A DNA stretch of 64,000 bases. Source: Streptomyces sp. NRRL B-1140. GTDB lineage: Bacteria > Actinomycetota > Actinomycetes > Streptomycetales > Streptomycetaceae. A program made the translations under genes and the position numbers. Below the pieces are notes generated by a model that saw only the letters and a program-made list of their open reading frames with translations, had not been told where the DNA came from and did not search any database. Location of the stretch: NCBI RefSeq assembly GCF_001280065.1, contig NZ_LGEA01000104.1:1-64000 (forward strand), given 5' to 3'. This document shows positions 48,809-56,876 of this stretch, piece by piece (position 1 is the first letter of the stretch; every line of letters starts with the position of its first letter).

Positions 48809-49151
48809 GCTGCCTGCTGGACTCCGCTGCGTCCGACGCGTCGCGGAAATGACAACAACGAACAACCTCCCACGCATGGACACCCTCAAGTGGTCTAGTC
48901 CACAATGCGTAACGAGAGCGCGAGTGCAACGCGCACCAGCCTCCGTCTTCCCCGCACAGGAAGGCGGACCGAGGAACCGAGGCTCTCTGCCCTGACTGCC
49001 CCGGCTCCTCATCCTTCGGCCGACCGGGACCGCACACCCCACGGCCGATGCTGCTCCGGGCTGCGGTGCCGGGAGGGTTGAGGGTCCCTCTCAGGCGCCG
49101 CGGCCCGCGGGTGTTTCAGGGCCGTGAGAACCCCCGGGTACGCTCGCACAC
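48809..49151. other. Gene-free interval with DasR-like site
   Basis: No gene is convincing in these 343 nt. The standout is AGTGGTCTAGTCCACA at 48889-48904, matching 13 of 16 dre consensus positions with the TGGTCTAG core. It is 247 nt before the histidine kinase gene and 80 nt after the TetR gene. Near the end, TACGCT (49139-49144) is placed as the -10 box for a leaderless histidine-kinase mRNA. Confidence 0.6.
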
Positions 49152-50627
49152 GTGCCCTCCATGAACGAACTCGTACGCCAGCACACCGCCCTCGACGACA
49201 CCGATCTCGAGTGGCTGCACCTGCTGGTGTCGGAGTGGCAGCTGCTCTCCGACCTGTCCTTCGCCGACCTGGTCCTGTGGGTCCCCACCAGCGACGGCAC
49301 GCGGTACGTCTCGGTCGCCCAGATGCGGCCCAACACCGGTCCGACCTCGTACCAGGACGACATGGTGGGCCACCTCGTCCCCCGCGGGCGCCGCCCGATG
49401 CTGGACGCCGCCCTCGACGAGGGCCGCATCGTGCGCGAGGGCGACCCCGAGTGGCGTGAGGAGGTGCCCGTCCGGGTCGAGTCGATCCCCGTACGGCGGG
49501 AGGGGCGCGTCCTCGGAGTCATCGCGCGCAACACCAACCTCCTTACCGTGCGCACCCCGAGCCGCCTGGAGCTCACCTACCTGCAGAGCGCCTCCGACCT
49601 GGCTCAGATGATCGCGGCCGGGTCCTTCCCGTTCGCCAACCAGCAACTCGACATGGACGCCTCGCCCCGCGTGGGCGACGGACTGATCCGGCTCGACGCC
49701 GACGCCATCGTCCAGTACGCCTCCCCGAACGCCCTGTCCGCCTACCACCGGCTCGGCCTCGCCTCCGACCTCGTCGGCCAGCACCTGGGCAGGACCACCG
49801 CCGAACTCGCCCCGACCCGGGGTCCGGTGGACGAGGCACTCGCCAAGGTCGCCAGCGGCTGGGCGCCGCGCGAGTTCGAGATCGAGGCCAGTGACGGCGT
49901 CATCCAGTTCCGCGCGATCCCGCTCAAGCCGAAGGGCACCCGCATCGGTTCCCTCGTCCTGCTTCGGGACGTCACCGAACTGCGACGACGCGAACGCGAA
50001 TTGATCACCAAGGACGCGACGATCCGGGAGATCCACCACCGCGTCAAGAACAACCTTCAGACGGTGGCGGCCCTGCTGCGCCTCCAGGCCCGGCGCATCG
50101 AGTCCGACCGCGGGCGCGAGGCCCTGGAAGAGGCGGTGCGGCGCGTCGGATCGATTGCGATCGTGCACGAGACGCTCTCCCAGAACCTGGACGAACGCGT
50201 GGAGTTCGACGACATCGCCGACCGCGTCCTGGCGATGGTCGCGGAGATCTCCCCGGGCAAGGTGGCGGGCCGGCGCACCGGCCGTTTCGGCATCCTCGAC
50301 GCCGAGGTGGCCACGCCGCTGTCGATGGTGCTGACCGAGGTCTTGCAGAACGCGCTGGAGCACGGTTTCCGCGAGGGTGACACCGGCACGGTCGAGGTGT
50401 CGGCGGTTCGCGGTGGCACGACCAAGGAGGCCCGACTGCTGGTCACGGTCCAGGACGACGGGGTCGGCCTGCCGGAAGGCTTTGATCCGCACACCGCCGG
50501 CAATCTCGGCCTGCAGATCGTGCGGACCCTGGTGGAAGGCGAGTTGGGCGGCACCTTCGACATGGTCCCGGCGCCGGAGCGCGGCACCCGTGTGATCCTC
50601 GACATTCCGGTGCGGTCGCAGAAGTAG
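49152..50627 (+). CDS. GAF-PAS sensor histidine kinase (PdtaS-like, HisKA_2)
   Basis: A 491-residue cytosolic kinase. An N-terminal GAF-like domain (about 30-150) and PAS domain (about 180-285) precede the HisKA_2 phosphoacceptor EIHHRVKNNLQTVAALLRLQ and an HWE/HATPase region with EVLQNALEHGF (N box), VQDDGVGLPEGF (G1) and NLGLQIV (G2). This is the architecture of actinobacterial PdtaS, which phosphorylates an ANTAR antiterminator response regulator; none is adjacent. TACGCT 7 nt before GTG 49152 suggests a leaderless mRNA. No transmembrane helices. Confidence 0.93.
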   Translation: MPSMNELVRQHTALDDTDLEWLHLLVSEWQLLSDLSFADLVLWVPTSDGTRYVSVAQMRPNTGPTSYQDDMVGHLVPRGRRPMLDAALDEGRIVREGDPEWREEVPVRVESIPVRREGRVLGVIARNTNLLTVRTPSRLELTYLQSASDLAQMIAAGSFPFANQQLDMDASPRVGDGLIRLDADAIVQYASPNALSAYHRLGLASDLVGQHLGRTTAELAPTRGPVDEALAKVASGWAPREFEIEASDGVIQFRAIPLKPKGTRIGSLVLLRDVTELRRRERELITKDATIREIHHRVKNNLQTVAALLRLQARRIESDRGREALEEAVRRVGSIAIVHETLSQNLDERVEFDDIADRVLAMVAEISPGKVAGRRTGRFGILDAEVATPLSMVLTEVLQNALEHGFREGDTGTVEVSAVRGGTTKEARLLVTVQDDGVGLPEGFDPHTAGNLGLQIVRTLVEGELGGTFDMVPAPERGTRVILDIPVRSQK

Positions 50628-50701
50628 CGCGATCCGAGCACCCCGCGGCGGTCCCAGAAGGAGCAGAATCCGAGGCCCCGCGCCGGTCCCGGACAGCAAT
50701 G

Positions 50702-50730
50702 AGCCCCGGGCCATCAAGTGGCCCGGGGCT
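50702..50730. terminator. Terminator between kinase and wblE
   Basis: A perfect 12-bp stem (AGCCCCGGGCCA) with a TCAAG loop lies between convergent genes ending at 50627 and 50873. Confidence 0.88.
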
Positions 50731-50872
50731 AAAGCTCGTTGCTGCTTTACTAAGCGCATCGGGGGAACTGCGCGCTGCGGCTCGGGGGCGGGAGATGCGT
50801 ACGCGCTGTCTACGGAGTAATGCCGTGAGGCACACGCGCCGCCAAGCTCAGGCTGTCAGCAGGGGTGGGTTG

Positions 50873-51130
50873 TCAGGCGGAGGCCTGACGGGCCCGGTTG
50901 CGGGCGGCGCGGCGCTTCATGGCGCGACGCTCGTCCTCGCTGAGACCACCCCAGACGCCGGAGTCCTGGCCGGACTCGAGCGCCCACTGCAGGCACTGCT
51001 CCATAACCGGGCAGCGACGGCAGACGGCCTTGGCTTCCTCGATCTGCAGCAGCGCAGGACCGGTGTTGCCGATGGGGAAGAAGAGCTCGGGGTCTTCCTC
51101 GCGGCAAACGGCGTTGTGACGCCAGTCCAT
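50873..51130 (-). CDS. wblE: WhiB-family iron-sulfur regulator WblE
   Basis: An 85-residue WhiB-like protein. The four cluster cysteines are in AVCREEDPELFF, AVCRRCPVMEQC; the turn is GVWGGLSEDERR and the basic DNA-binding tail is MKRRAARNRARQ. The N-terminus MDWRHNAVC and length are those of WblE/WhiB1-type proteins, which bind a 4Fe-4S cluster, react with NO and partner the principal sigma factor. The ATG is at 51130. Two palindromes lie in the upstream region. Confidence 0.95.
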   Translation of the reverse strand: MDWRHNAVCREEDPELFFPIGNTGPALLQIEEAKAVCRRCPVMEQCLQWALESGQDSGVWGGLSEDERRAMKRRAARNRARQASA

Positions 51131-51450
51131 GGCTGCTACCTCTCCTTGGTATTACGTGCAGGTGCTTGTGAATGTGAACGCTTTCACGAATCCCTCAACA
51201 AGTGAAGGGCCGACCGTCAGGGAACCCTGACGAAGGTCCTGTGAGTTGGAGAGGGGTTCTGGTGATCAGTGGAGGCCGGTCTTGCGGGCCGTCCCGATCG
51301 CCACGTAGAGACTCGCAAACCTCAGCGGCGGATACAACCCCTTCTGGAAAGTTTTTTTTGATTCTTCGGTGTCGACTAGGTCACAGCCGTACTTCCATGG
51401 GGTGGATCCTGGCCTAAACGTTCGAGTGAAAGGACTTTAGCCAGTTCTGC
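51131..51450. promoter_or_regulatory. wblE upstream regulatory region with palindromes
   Basis: These 320 nt contain no gene. The perfect 16-bp palindrome GTCAGGGAACCCTGAC (51216-51231) and the near-palindrome GTGAACGCTTTCAC (51174-51187) are candidate operators 44-86 nt or more from the wblE start. An unusual run of eight T near 51352 lies between. The rest is unassigned. Confidence 0.5.
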
Positions 51451-52419
51451 TCACACAATCACACGCAGTGCACGGCGTACGCCTGTGAACGTCACGCTGG
51501 TCCGCAGCCCCAGGTGGTCACCGTCCATCTGGAGGGGGAGCGGGACCTTCGAATGCAAGGTGAACTCTGTCAAGTCGTGCAGAGAGGTGGCGTGCTTGCC
51601 ATGGGGTCCACGCTCGGGGGACGAAGTGAGCAACTGGGTGCCATACCGGGCAACCGCCGCGGTGGAGAGACGGCTGAGACCGAAGAGATCGAGGCCGGTA
51701 TCGAACGAGGCTTTAGGCGCCGCGTAGATCGGGCGATTCCCCAGAAACGTCCAGGGGGAGGTGTTCGAGACTATGGACAGCACCAGATCGGTGACCGGAT
51801 CCTCGCCGGCCCGTTCCAGTGTGATCGTCCCGTTCCGGCGGTTCGGCTCGCCCAGAAGCTGGCGCATCACCTGGCGCACGTAGAGAGCGTGTGTGGATTT
51901 CCGGCCCCGCTCGCGATGCTGCTCCACACGGCCCACCACACCGGCGTCGAAGCCGAGCCCCGCGTTGAAGGTGAACCAGCGGGCCGGCACCGACTCGTCC
52001 TCCGTGCCCGGCGTGCCCGAGGTCAGGCCCAGGCCGACGGTTCGCTCGCTGCCGTCGCGCAGGGCGTCCAGCAGGGCGCCGGTCGCTTCCACGGCGTCGT
52101 TGGGCAGGCCCAGGGCGCGGGCGAAGACATTGGTGGAGCCGCCTGGGACCACGGCCAGGCCGGGCAGATGGCCCGGCGCGGGGCCGGCGTGCAGGAGGCC
52201 GTTGACCACCTCGTTGACCGTGCCGTCGCCGCCGAGGGCCACCACCAGATCGATGTCGTCGCTGTCCGCCGCCTGCCGGCCGAGGTCGCGGGCGTGCCCC
52301 CGGTACTCGGTGGTGACCGCCTCCAGCTTCATCTCGCTGGCGAGCGCGTGGATCAGTACGTCGCGTGTGCGCGCACTTGTGGTGGTTGCCGCCGGATTGA
52401 CCACGAGGAGTGCACGCAT
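51451..52419 (-). CDS. Diacylglycerol kinase-like lipid kinase (DagK/YegS family)
   Basis: A 322-residue lipid-kinase-fold protein. The catalytic-domain motifs are VVNPAATTTSART, the glycine loop VVALGGDGTVNEVVNGLL, and VVPGGSTNVFARALGLP. The C-terminal beta-sandwich ends with LPLQMDGDHLG, containing the conserved Asp-Gly-Asp. It may phosphorylate diacylglycerol or a related lipid, or be a sphingosine/NAD-kinase-like enzyme; substrate is inferred. The ATG is at 52419. It is divergent from the small membrane gene. Confidence 0.9.
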   Translation of the reverse strand: MRALLVVNPAATTTSARTRDVLIHALASEMKLEAVTTEYRGHARDLGRQAADSDDIDLVVALGGDGTVNEVVNGLLHAGPAPGHLPGLAVVPGGSTNVFARALGLPNDAVEATGALLDALRDGSERTVGLGLTSGTPGTEDESVPARWFTFNAGLGFDAGVVGRVEQHRERGRKSTHALYVRQVMRQLLGEPNRRNGTITLERAGEDPVTDLVLSIVSNTSPWTFLGNRPIYAAPKASFDTGLDLFGLSRLSTAAVARYGTQLLTSSPERGPHGKHATSLHDLTEFTLHSKVPLPLQMDGDHLGLRTSVTFTGVRRALRVIV

Positions 52420-52535
52420 GACTGGCAGCGTACCTACTGGGGGGTACCGGGCCCATACCGAGGTAGGGATCCGGTAAGAGAGCGGAGGTGAACGGCACCT
52501 CGGGGGGCGTGTACGACGGGGGCTACTCTTCAGGG

Positions 52536-52985
52536 GTGAGCAGTGAGCAGATCCCCACCACCGAGGAAACCACCGGCCTCCGCCCCCGGCGTGTGACGTA
52601 CGCCGCGCTGCTGGCCGCGCTGGAAGGCCTCGCTCTGGTCGTCGGCGGGGTCTGGATCCTCGTCCTCGGCCTCACGGGGCATCCCGACGACCGGCAGCAG
52701 GCCGTGACCGGTGGCATCACGCTGGTCGTGCTCGCACTGCTGCCGCTGTTCGCGGCCCGCGGACTGCTCGCCCTGCGCAGCTGGAGCCGCGGCCCGGCCG
52801 TGATCACGCAGCTGATGGCGCTCCCCGTGGCCTACAACCTGCTGCAGGCCGACAGCATGGCCATCCCGGGCGGGATCGCCCTCGCGGCCGTGGCCGTCGC
52901 GTCGCTGGTGCTGCTGGTGAACCCCGAGACGACCCGGGCCCTCGGGATCCGCGGGCCCGGCAGCACCGGCAACCAGGAGAAGTAG
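52536..52985 (+). CDS. Four-helix integral membrane protein
   Basis: A 149-residue protein with four hydrophobic helices (ALLAALEGLALVVGGVWILV, GGITLVVLALLPLFAARGLL, VITQLMALPVAYNLL, IALAAVAVASLVLLV) and polar ends. No family function is known to me. The GTG at 52536 is chosen because TACTCT (52524-52529) lies 6 nt upstream, fitting a leaderless mRNA; a longer frame from GTG 52488 with GGAG is the alternative. It ends 3 nt before the sigH stop on the other strand. Confidence 0.8.
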   Translation: MSSEQIPTTEETTGLRPRRVTYAALLAALEGLALVVGGVWILVLGLTGHPDDRQQAVTGGITLVVLALLPLFAARGLLALRSWSRGPAVITQLMALPVAYNLLQADSMAIPGGIALAAVAVASLVLLVNPETTRALGIRGPGSTGNQEK

Positions 52986-52988
52986 CCG

Positions 52989-54146
52989 TCACTCCTCGAC
53001 GAGGAGCTTCTCCCGCAGCTGCGCCAGCGTGCGCGCCAGCAGCCGGGAGACGTGCATCTGCGAGATGCCGACCTCCTGGGCGATCTGCGACTGCGTCATG
53101 TTGCCGAAGAACCGCAGCAGCAGGATCCGCTTCTCGCGTGGTGGGAGATCCTCCAGCAGCGGCTTGAGGGACTCCCGGTACTCCACGCCCTCCAGCGCCT
53201 CGTCCTCGGCGCCGAGGGTGTCCGCGACCGCCGGGGACTCGTCGTCGGTGTCGGGGACGTCCAGGGACAGCGTGGAGTACGCGTTGGCGGACTCCAGACC
53301 CTCCAGGACCTCCTCCTCGGAAATCGCCAGCTTCTCGGCGAGCTCGTGAACCGTGGGGGAGCGGCCGTGCAGCTGCGAGAGCTCGGCCGTGGCCGTGGTC
53401 AGCGCCAGACGCAGCTCCTGCAGCCGACGCGGGACGCGGACCGCCCAGCCCTTGTCGCGGAAGTGCCGCTTGATCTCGCCGACGACCGTCGGAGTCGCAT
53501 ACGTCGAGAACTCCACGCCGCGGTCCGGGTCGAAACGGTCGACCGACTTGATCAGTCCGATCGTGGCGACCTGGGTGAGGTCGTCCAGCGGCTCCCCCCG
53601 GTTGCGGAAGCGGCGCGCGAGGTGCTCCACGAGCGGCAGATGCATCCGGACCAGCTGATTGCGCAGCTCCGCGTACTCGGGACTGCCGCTGCTCAGGGTG
53701 CGCAGCTTGAGGAACATCTCGCGCGCCCCACTGCGGTCAGGCGAGCCGTGCTGCGCGCCCTGTGCGTGATGCGCGCGCGGCGTCTGATCCTCGGAGTGTC
53801 GCTCGTGCTCGCTCATCGTCTCGCCCGTCGCCCTTCCCCGAGCCCTCGCCTCCTCCGCCACCCTCGACTTCGCGGGAGTGGGGGGACCCCCCTGGGCCGG
53901 GGGTACGGCGATCCCCTCGCCCGCGGACGCGCTCCGTACGGCACCGTCCCGGTCCAGCCGCCCGCCGCCCGGAAGGACGGCCCCCGCGGAGTCGTCCTCG
54001 GGATGCGGGCGGGCCTGCTCGGGGATGCCGTCGATGCCGTCCGCCATGCGCCGGGCGCCGGCCGGGCCGCTCGTGCCCGTGCTCTCGGCCGGCAGCTCTC
54101 GTGTGCCGCGCTCTTCGTCCCGCACCGGCCCGTCCTCGCTCCTCAC
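52989..54146 (-). CDS. sigH: SigB/SigF-type stress sigma factor SigH
   Basis: A sigma-70 of the SigB/F/G group, 385 residues from the GTG at 54146 that overlaps the prsH stop (GTGA). Core regions are QLVRMHLPLVEHLARRFRN, VATIGLIKSVDRFDPDRG, STYATPTVVGEIKRHFRDKG (region 2), SPTVHELAEKLAISEEEV (region 3) and ENLPP-like LPPREKRILLLRFFGNMTQS with GISQMHVSRLLA (region 4). The 110-residue leader is disordered and acidic. A second start at ATG 53816 (MSEHERHSEDQ) gives a 275-residue form. S. coelicolor SigH is known in several isoforms made by alternative starts and proteolysis. Directs osmotic-stress and developmental genes. Confidence 0.92.
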   Translation of the reverse strand: MRSEDGPVRDEERGTRELPAESTGTSGPAGARRMADGIDGIPEQARPHPEDDSAGAVLPGGGRLDRDGAVRSASAGEGIAVPPAQGGPPTPAKSRVAEEARARGRATGETMSEHERHSEDQTPRAHHAQGAQHGSPDRSGAREMFLKLRTLSSGSPEYAELRNQLVRMHLPLVEHLARRFRNRGEPLDDLTQVATIGLIKSVDRFDPDRGVEFSTYATPTVVGEIKRHFRDKGWAVRVPRRLQELRLALTTATAELSQLHGRSPTVHELAEKLAISEEEVLEGLESANAYSTLSLDVPDTDDESPAVADTLGAEDEALEGVEYRESLKPLLEDLPPREKRILLLRFFGNMTQSQIAQEVGISQMHVSRLLARTLAQLREKLLVEE

Positions 54147-54556
54147 GCCGGCCCGGGTCCCGCGCCGCGCTGTTTGTAGAGGCTGATCGAAACGGTTTTG
54201 TCCTTGTCCACGGCGGAAGAGACCTTGCCCGCCAGAGCGGACAGGACGGTCCAGGCGAAGGTGTCCCGCGAAGGGGCATGACCATCCGTGGTCGGCGCCG
54301 AGACGGTGACCTCGAGTGAGTCGTCGACGAGGCGGAAGACACAACTGAGCACCGAGCCGGGCACGGCCTGCTGAAGCAGGATCGCGCAGGCCTCGTCCAC
54401 CGCGATGCGCAGGTCCTCGATCTCGTCGAGGGTGAAGTCCAAACGGGCCGCGAGACCGGCCGTGGCCGTACGCAGCACCGACAGGTAGGCCCCCGCGGCC
54501 GGCAGCCGGACTTCCACGAAGTCCTGGGTCGCGGGCTCGCCTGCGATCTGGGACAC
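54143..54556 (-). CDS. prsH: RsbW-like anti-sigma factor PrsH (UshX)
   Basis: A 137-residue GHKL-type anti-sigma factor. The helix IEDLRIAVDEACAILLQQA aligns with the RsbW N-box, but the usual Asn is replaced by Ile, and G-box glycines are poorly conserved (SAPTTDGHAPSRDTF), so kinase activity may be weak or lost. It binds SigH; coupled translation (GTGA) fits a sigma/anti-sigma pair. The start is GTG 54556 with GGAGGTGAG just upstream; an ATG four codons earlier is less likely. Confidence 0.9.
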   Translation of the reverse strand: MSQIAGEPATQDFVEVRLPAAGAYLSVLRTATAGLAARLDFTLDEIEDLRIAVDEACAILLQQAVPGSVLSCVFRLVDDSLEVTVSAPTTDGHAPSRDTFAWTVLSALAGKVSSAVDKDKTVSISLYKQRGAGPGPA

Positions 54557-54816
54557 CCTCACCTCCATGGTGGTACAAGCGTTTCAGGGCCGAGGGTCGC
54601 CCCTCGGGATAACGCGATACGTGGTTCAGCGGTGACGCTACCGCGCTCTCGACGGTCCTGTCCCCGGGACCCCAACCCCTTGTCGTCACTCACAGTAAAC
54701 CTGTGGATACGCTCCGTGTCTAGGGGTTGGGCGGGCCCAAATGGGAAGAGCGCGCGCCGGGTTGACGTACCCAGACGTCAGACGGTCGAACCGTCCGCCG
54801 CCGGGGCCCTGTCGCG

Positions 54817-55077
54817 TCACACCAGGACGTGGTCGACGAAGCACCAGCGCCAGGTCTCTCCGGGCTCGTGGGTCCGCATCACCGGGTGACCGGACTCCTT
54901 GTGGTGCTCCGCCGCGTGCCGTCCCGGTGAGGAGTCGCAGCAGCCGACGTGACCGCAGCTGAGGCACAGCCGCAGTTGCACCGGATCCATGCCCTCCGCC
55001 AGGCACTCCGGACACGTCTCGCTGAGCGGGCCGGGTTCGGGATGCGGCAGCGCGTCGGCATGCGTGCACTGTTTCAT
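54817..55077 (-). CDS. UBP-type zinc-finger protein
   Basis: An 86-residue zinc-finger UBP domain with CTHADALPHPEPGPLSETC, CPEC, LCLSCGHVGCCDSS and HHKESGHPVM, giving the Cys/His ligands for up to three zinc ions. In eukaryotes this fold binds the C-terminus of ubiquitin; in bacteria the ligand is unknown. ATG 55077 has TAACCT 7 nt upstream on the minus strand (55085-55090), so a leaderless mRNA is likely. Many bacterial ZnF-UBP genes lie beside Na+/H+ antiporters, as here (55140). Confidence 0.88.
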   Translation of the reverse strand: MKQCTHADALPHPEPGPLSETCPECLAEGMDPVQLRLCLSCGHVGCCDSSPGRHAAEHHKESGHPVMRTHEPGETWRWCFVDHVLV

Positions 55078-55139
55078 GATTGCCAGGTTACGACGGTCGG
55101 GCGGAAGACCGCGTCGAAAAATGAGGGCGGGCGAGAACG

Positions 55140-56738
55140 ATGGACGTGATGCCACTGCTGCTGCTCGTGGCGGGCAGCGCCGCGATCGCCGCGGCCGCGC
55201 GGCGGACCCCGGTGCCTGCGCCGCTGCTGCTGGTGGCCGTGGCGCTGGCGGTCAGCTACGTACCGGGGGTACCCGAGTACACGCTCGACCCGCATGTCGT
55301 CCTGCCGCTCATCCTGCCCCCGCTGCTGCACACCGCCGCGACCGACAGCTCCTACCTCGACCTGCGGGCGCAGCTGCGGCCGGTCGCGATGCTGTCCGTC
55401 GGGTACGTGCTGTTCGCGACCTTCGTCGTCGGCTGGGCCCTGTACGTGATCGTGCCGGGGATGCCGCTCACCGCGGCCCTGGTCTTCGGCGCGGTGGTGG
55501 CGCCCCCGGATGCCGTCGCGGCCACGGCGGTCGCCCGCCGCGTGGGGCTGCCGTCACGGATCACCACGATCCTCCAGGGCGAGTCCCTGCTGAACGACGC
55601 CACCGCGATCACCGCCTACCGGGTGGCCCTGGCCGCCGCCGTCGGCGAGGGCGCGACCTGGGTCGGGGGCATCGGCGAGTTCCTGCTCGCGGCGGTCGGC
55701 GGTGTCGTGGTGGGCCTGCTGCTGATGGCGCCGATCCACTGGCTGCGCACGCACTTGAAGGAAGCGCTGCTGCAGAACACGCTGTCGCTGCTGATCCCCT
55801 TCGTCGCGTACGCCGTCGCCGAGCAGCTCCACGCCTCCGGCGTCCTCGCGGTCGTGGTCGTCGCGCTCTACCTGGGACACCGCGCGTGGGAGGTGGATTT
55901 CGCGACCCGCCTGCAGGAGGAGGCGGTCTGGAAGATGGTCGCCTTCGTCCTGGAATCAGCCGTGTTCGCGCTGATCGGCCTGCAGCTGCCGGTGGTGCTG
56001 AGGGGCCTCGGGGAGTACGAGGGTGTCGACGCCGCCTGGTACGCGATCGCCGTCTTCCTGGTCGTCGTCGCCGCCCGGTTCGTCTGGGTGTACCCCGCCA
56101 CCTTCCTGCCGCGGCTGCTGTCCGCCCGAGTGCGGGAACGGGAAGAGAACCCGACGTGGAAGGGGCCGTTCGTGATCGCGTGGGCCGGGATGCGGGGGGT
56201 CGTCTCGCTGGCCATCGCCTTCTCCATCCCGCTCACCATGCACGACGGGGAGGAGCTCTTCCCGCAGCGCAACCTCATCCTCTTCCTGACCTTCACGACG
56301 GTCATCGGGACCCTGGTGGTGCAGGGCCTGACCCTGCCGCCGCTCATCCGGGTGCTGAAGTTCCCCGGGCGGGACGCCCAGACCCAGACACTGGCCGAGG
56401 CCAACGCCCAGGCTCAGGCCTCCCGGGCCGCCGAACGGCGCCTTGACGAACTCCTCACCGACGAGCGCAACGCCCTGCCCGCCCCGCTCGCCGACCGGCT
56501 GCGCATCGTGCTGGAGCGCCGCCGCAATGCCGTGTGGGAGCGGCTCGGCCAGGCCAACCCGGTCACCGGGGAATCCGTCGACGACACCTACCGCCGGCTG
56601 TCGCGCGAGATGATCAGCGCCGAGCGCGAGGTGTTCGTCAGACTCCGGGACGGCCGTTACATCGACGACGAGATGCTGCGGACCCTGCTGCGCAGGCTGG
56701 ACCTGGAAGAGGCGGCGGCGTTCCGGGAGGCGGCGTGA
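55140..56738 (+). CDS. CPA1-family Na+/H+ antiporter
   Basis: A 532-residue antiporter with about 12 transmembrane segments in the first 410 residues and a 120-residue cytosolic tail. CPA1 signatures are FGAVVAPPDAVAATAV and GESLLNDATAITAYRVAL, with the Asp of the ND motif required for ion exchange; later WAGMRGVVSLAIAFSIPL is typical of NhaP/NHE. The tail is helical and charged, possibly a regulatory domain. The ATG is at 55140 behind GGGCGGGCGAG. Divergent from the ZnF-UBP gene by 62 nt. Confidence 0.92.
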   Translation: MDVMPLLLLVAGSAAIAAAARRTPVPAPLLLVAVALAVSYVPGVPEYTLDPHVVLPLILPPLLHTAATDSSYLDLRAQLRPVAMLSVGYVLFATFVVGWALYVIVPGMPLTAALVFGAVVAPPDAVAATAVARRVGLPSRITTILQGESLLNDATAITAYRVALAAAVGEGATWVGGIGEFLLAAVGGVVVGLLLMAPIHWLRTHLKEALLQNTLSLLIPFVAYAVAEQLHASGVLAVVVVALYLGHRAWEVDFATRLQEEAVWKMVAFVLESAVFALIGLQLPVVLRGLGEYEGVDAAWYAIAVFLVVVAARFVWVYPATFLPRLLSARVREREENPTWKGPFVIAWAGMRGVVSLAIAFSIPLTMHDGEELFPQRNLILFLTFTTVIGTLVVQGLTLPPLIRVLKFPGRDAQTQTLAEANAQAQASRAAERRLDELLTDERNALPAPLADRLRIVLERRRNAVWERLGQANPVTGESVDDTYRRLSREMISAEREVFVRLRDGRYIDDEMLRTLLRRLDLEEAAAFREAA

Positions 56739-56817
56739 CGGCGGACCGTCGCGGCGGCCCTGACCCTGGCCCCTGCCGGGCTCGCGCCGAACGCCTCCGG
56801 CACGGCGTGACCGCCTC

Positions 56818-56871
56818 CGGCGCCGTTCCGAACGCCTCCGGCACGGCACGAGCGCGTTCGGAACGGCGCCG
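56818..56871. terminator. Long bidirectional hairpin
   Basis: A perfect 18-bp stem (CGGCGCCGTTCCGAACGC) with an 18-nt loop lies between convergent genes ending at 56738 and 56877. The loop and upstream flank share a 20-nt direct repeat, CCGAACGCCTCCGGCACGGC, at 56787-56806 and 56828-56847. Confidence 0.85.
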
Positions 56872-56876
56872 GTACG

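Noticed and set aside
51345..51362. Run of T as an intrinsic terminator
   Set aside because: There is no stable hairpin before it on the plus strand, and no plus-strand gene to terminate.
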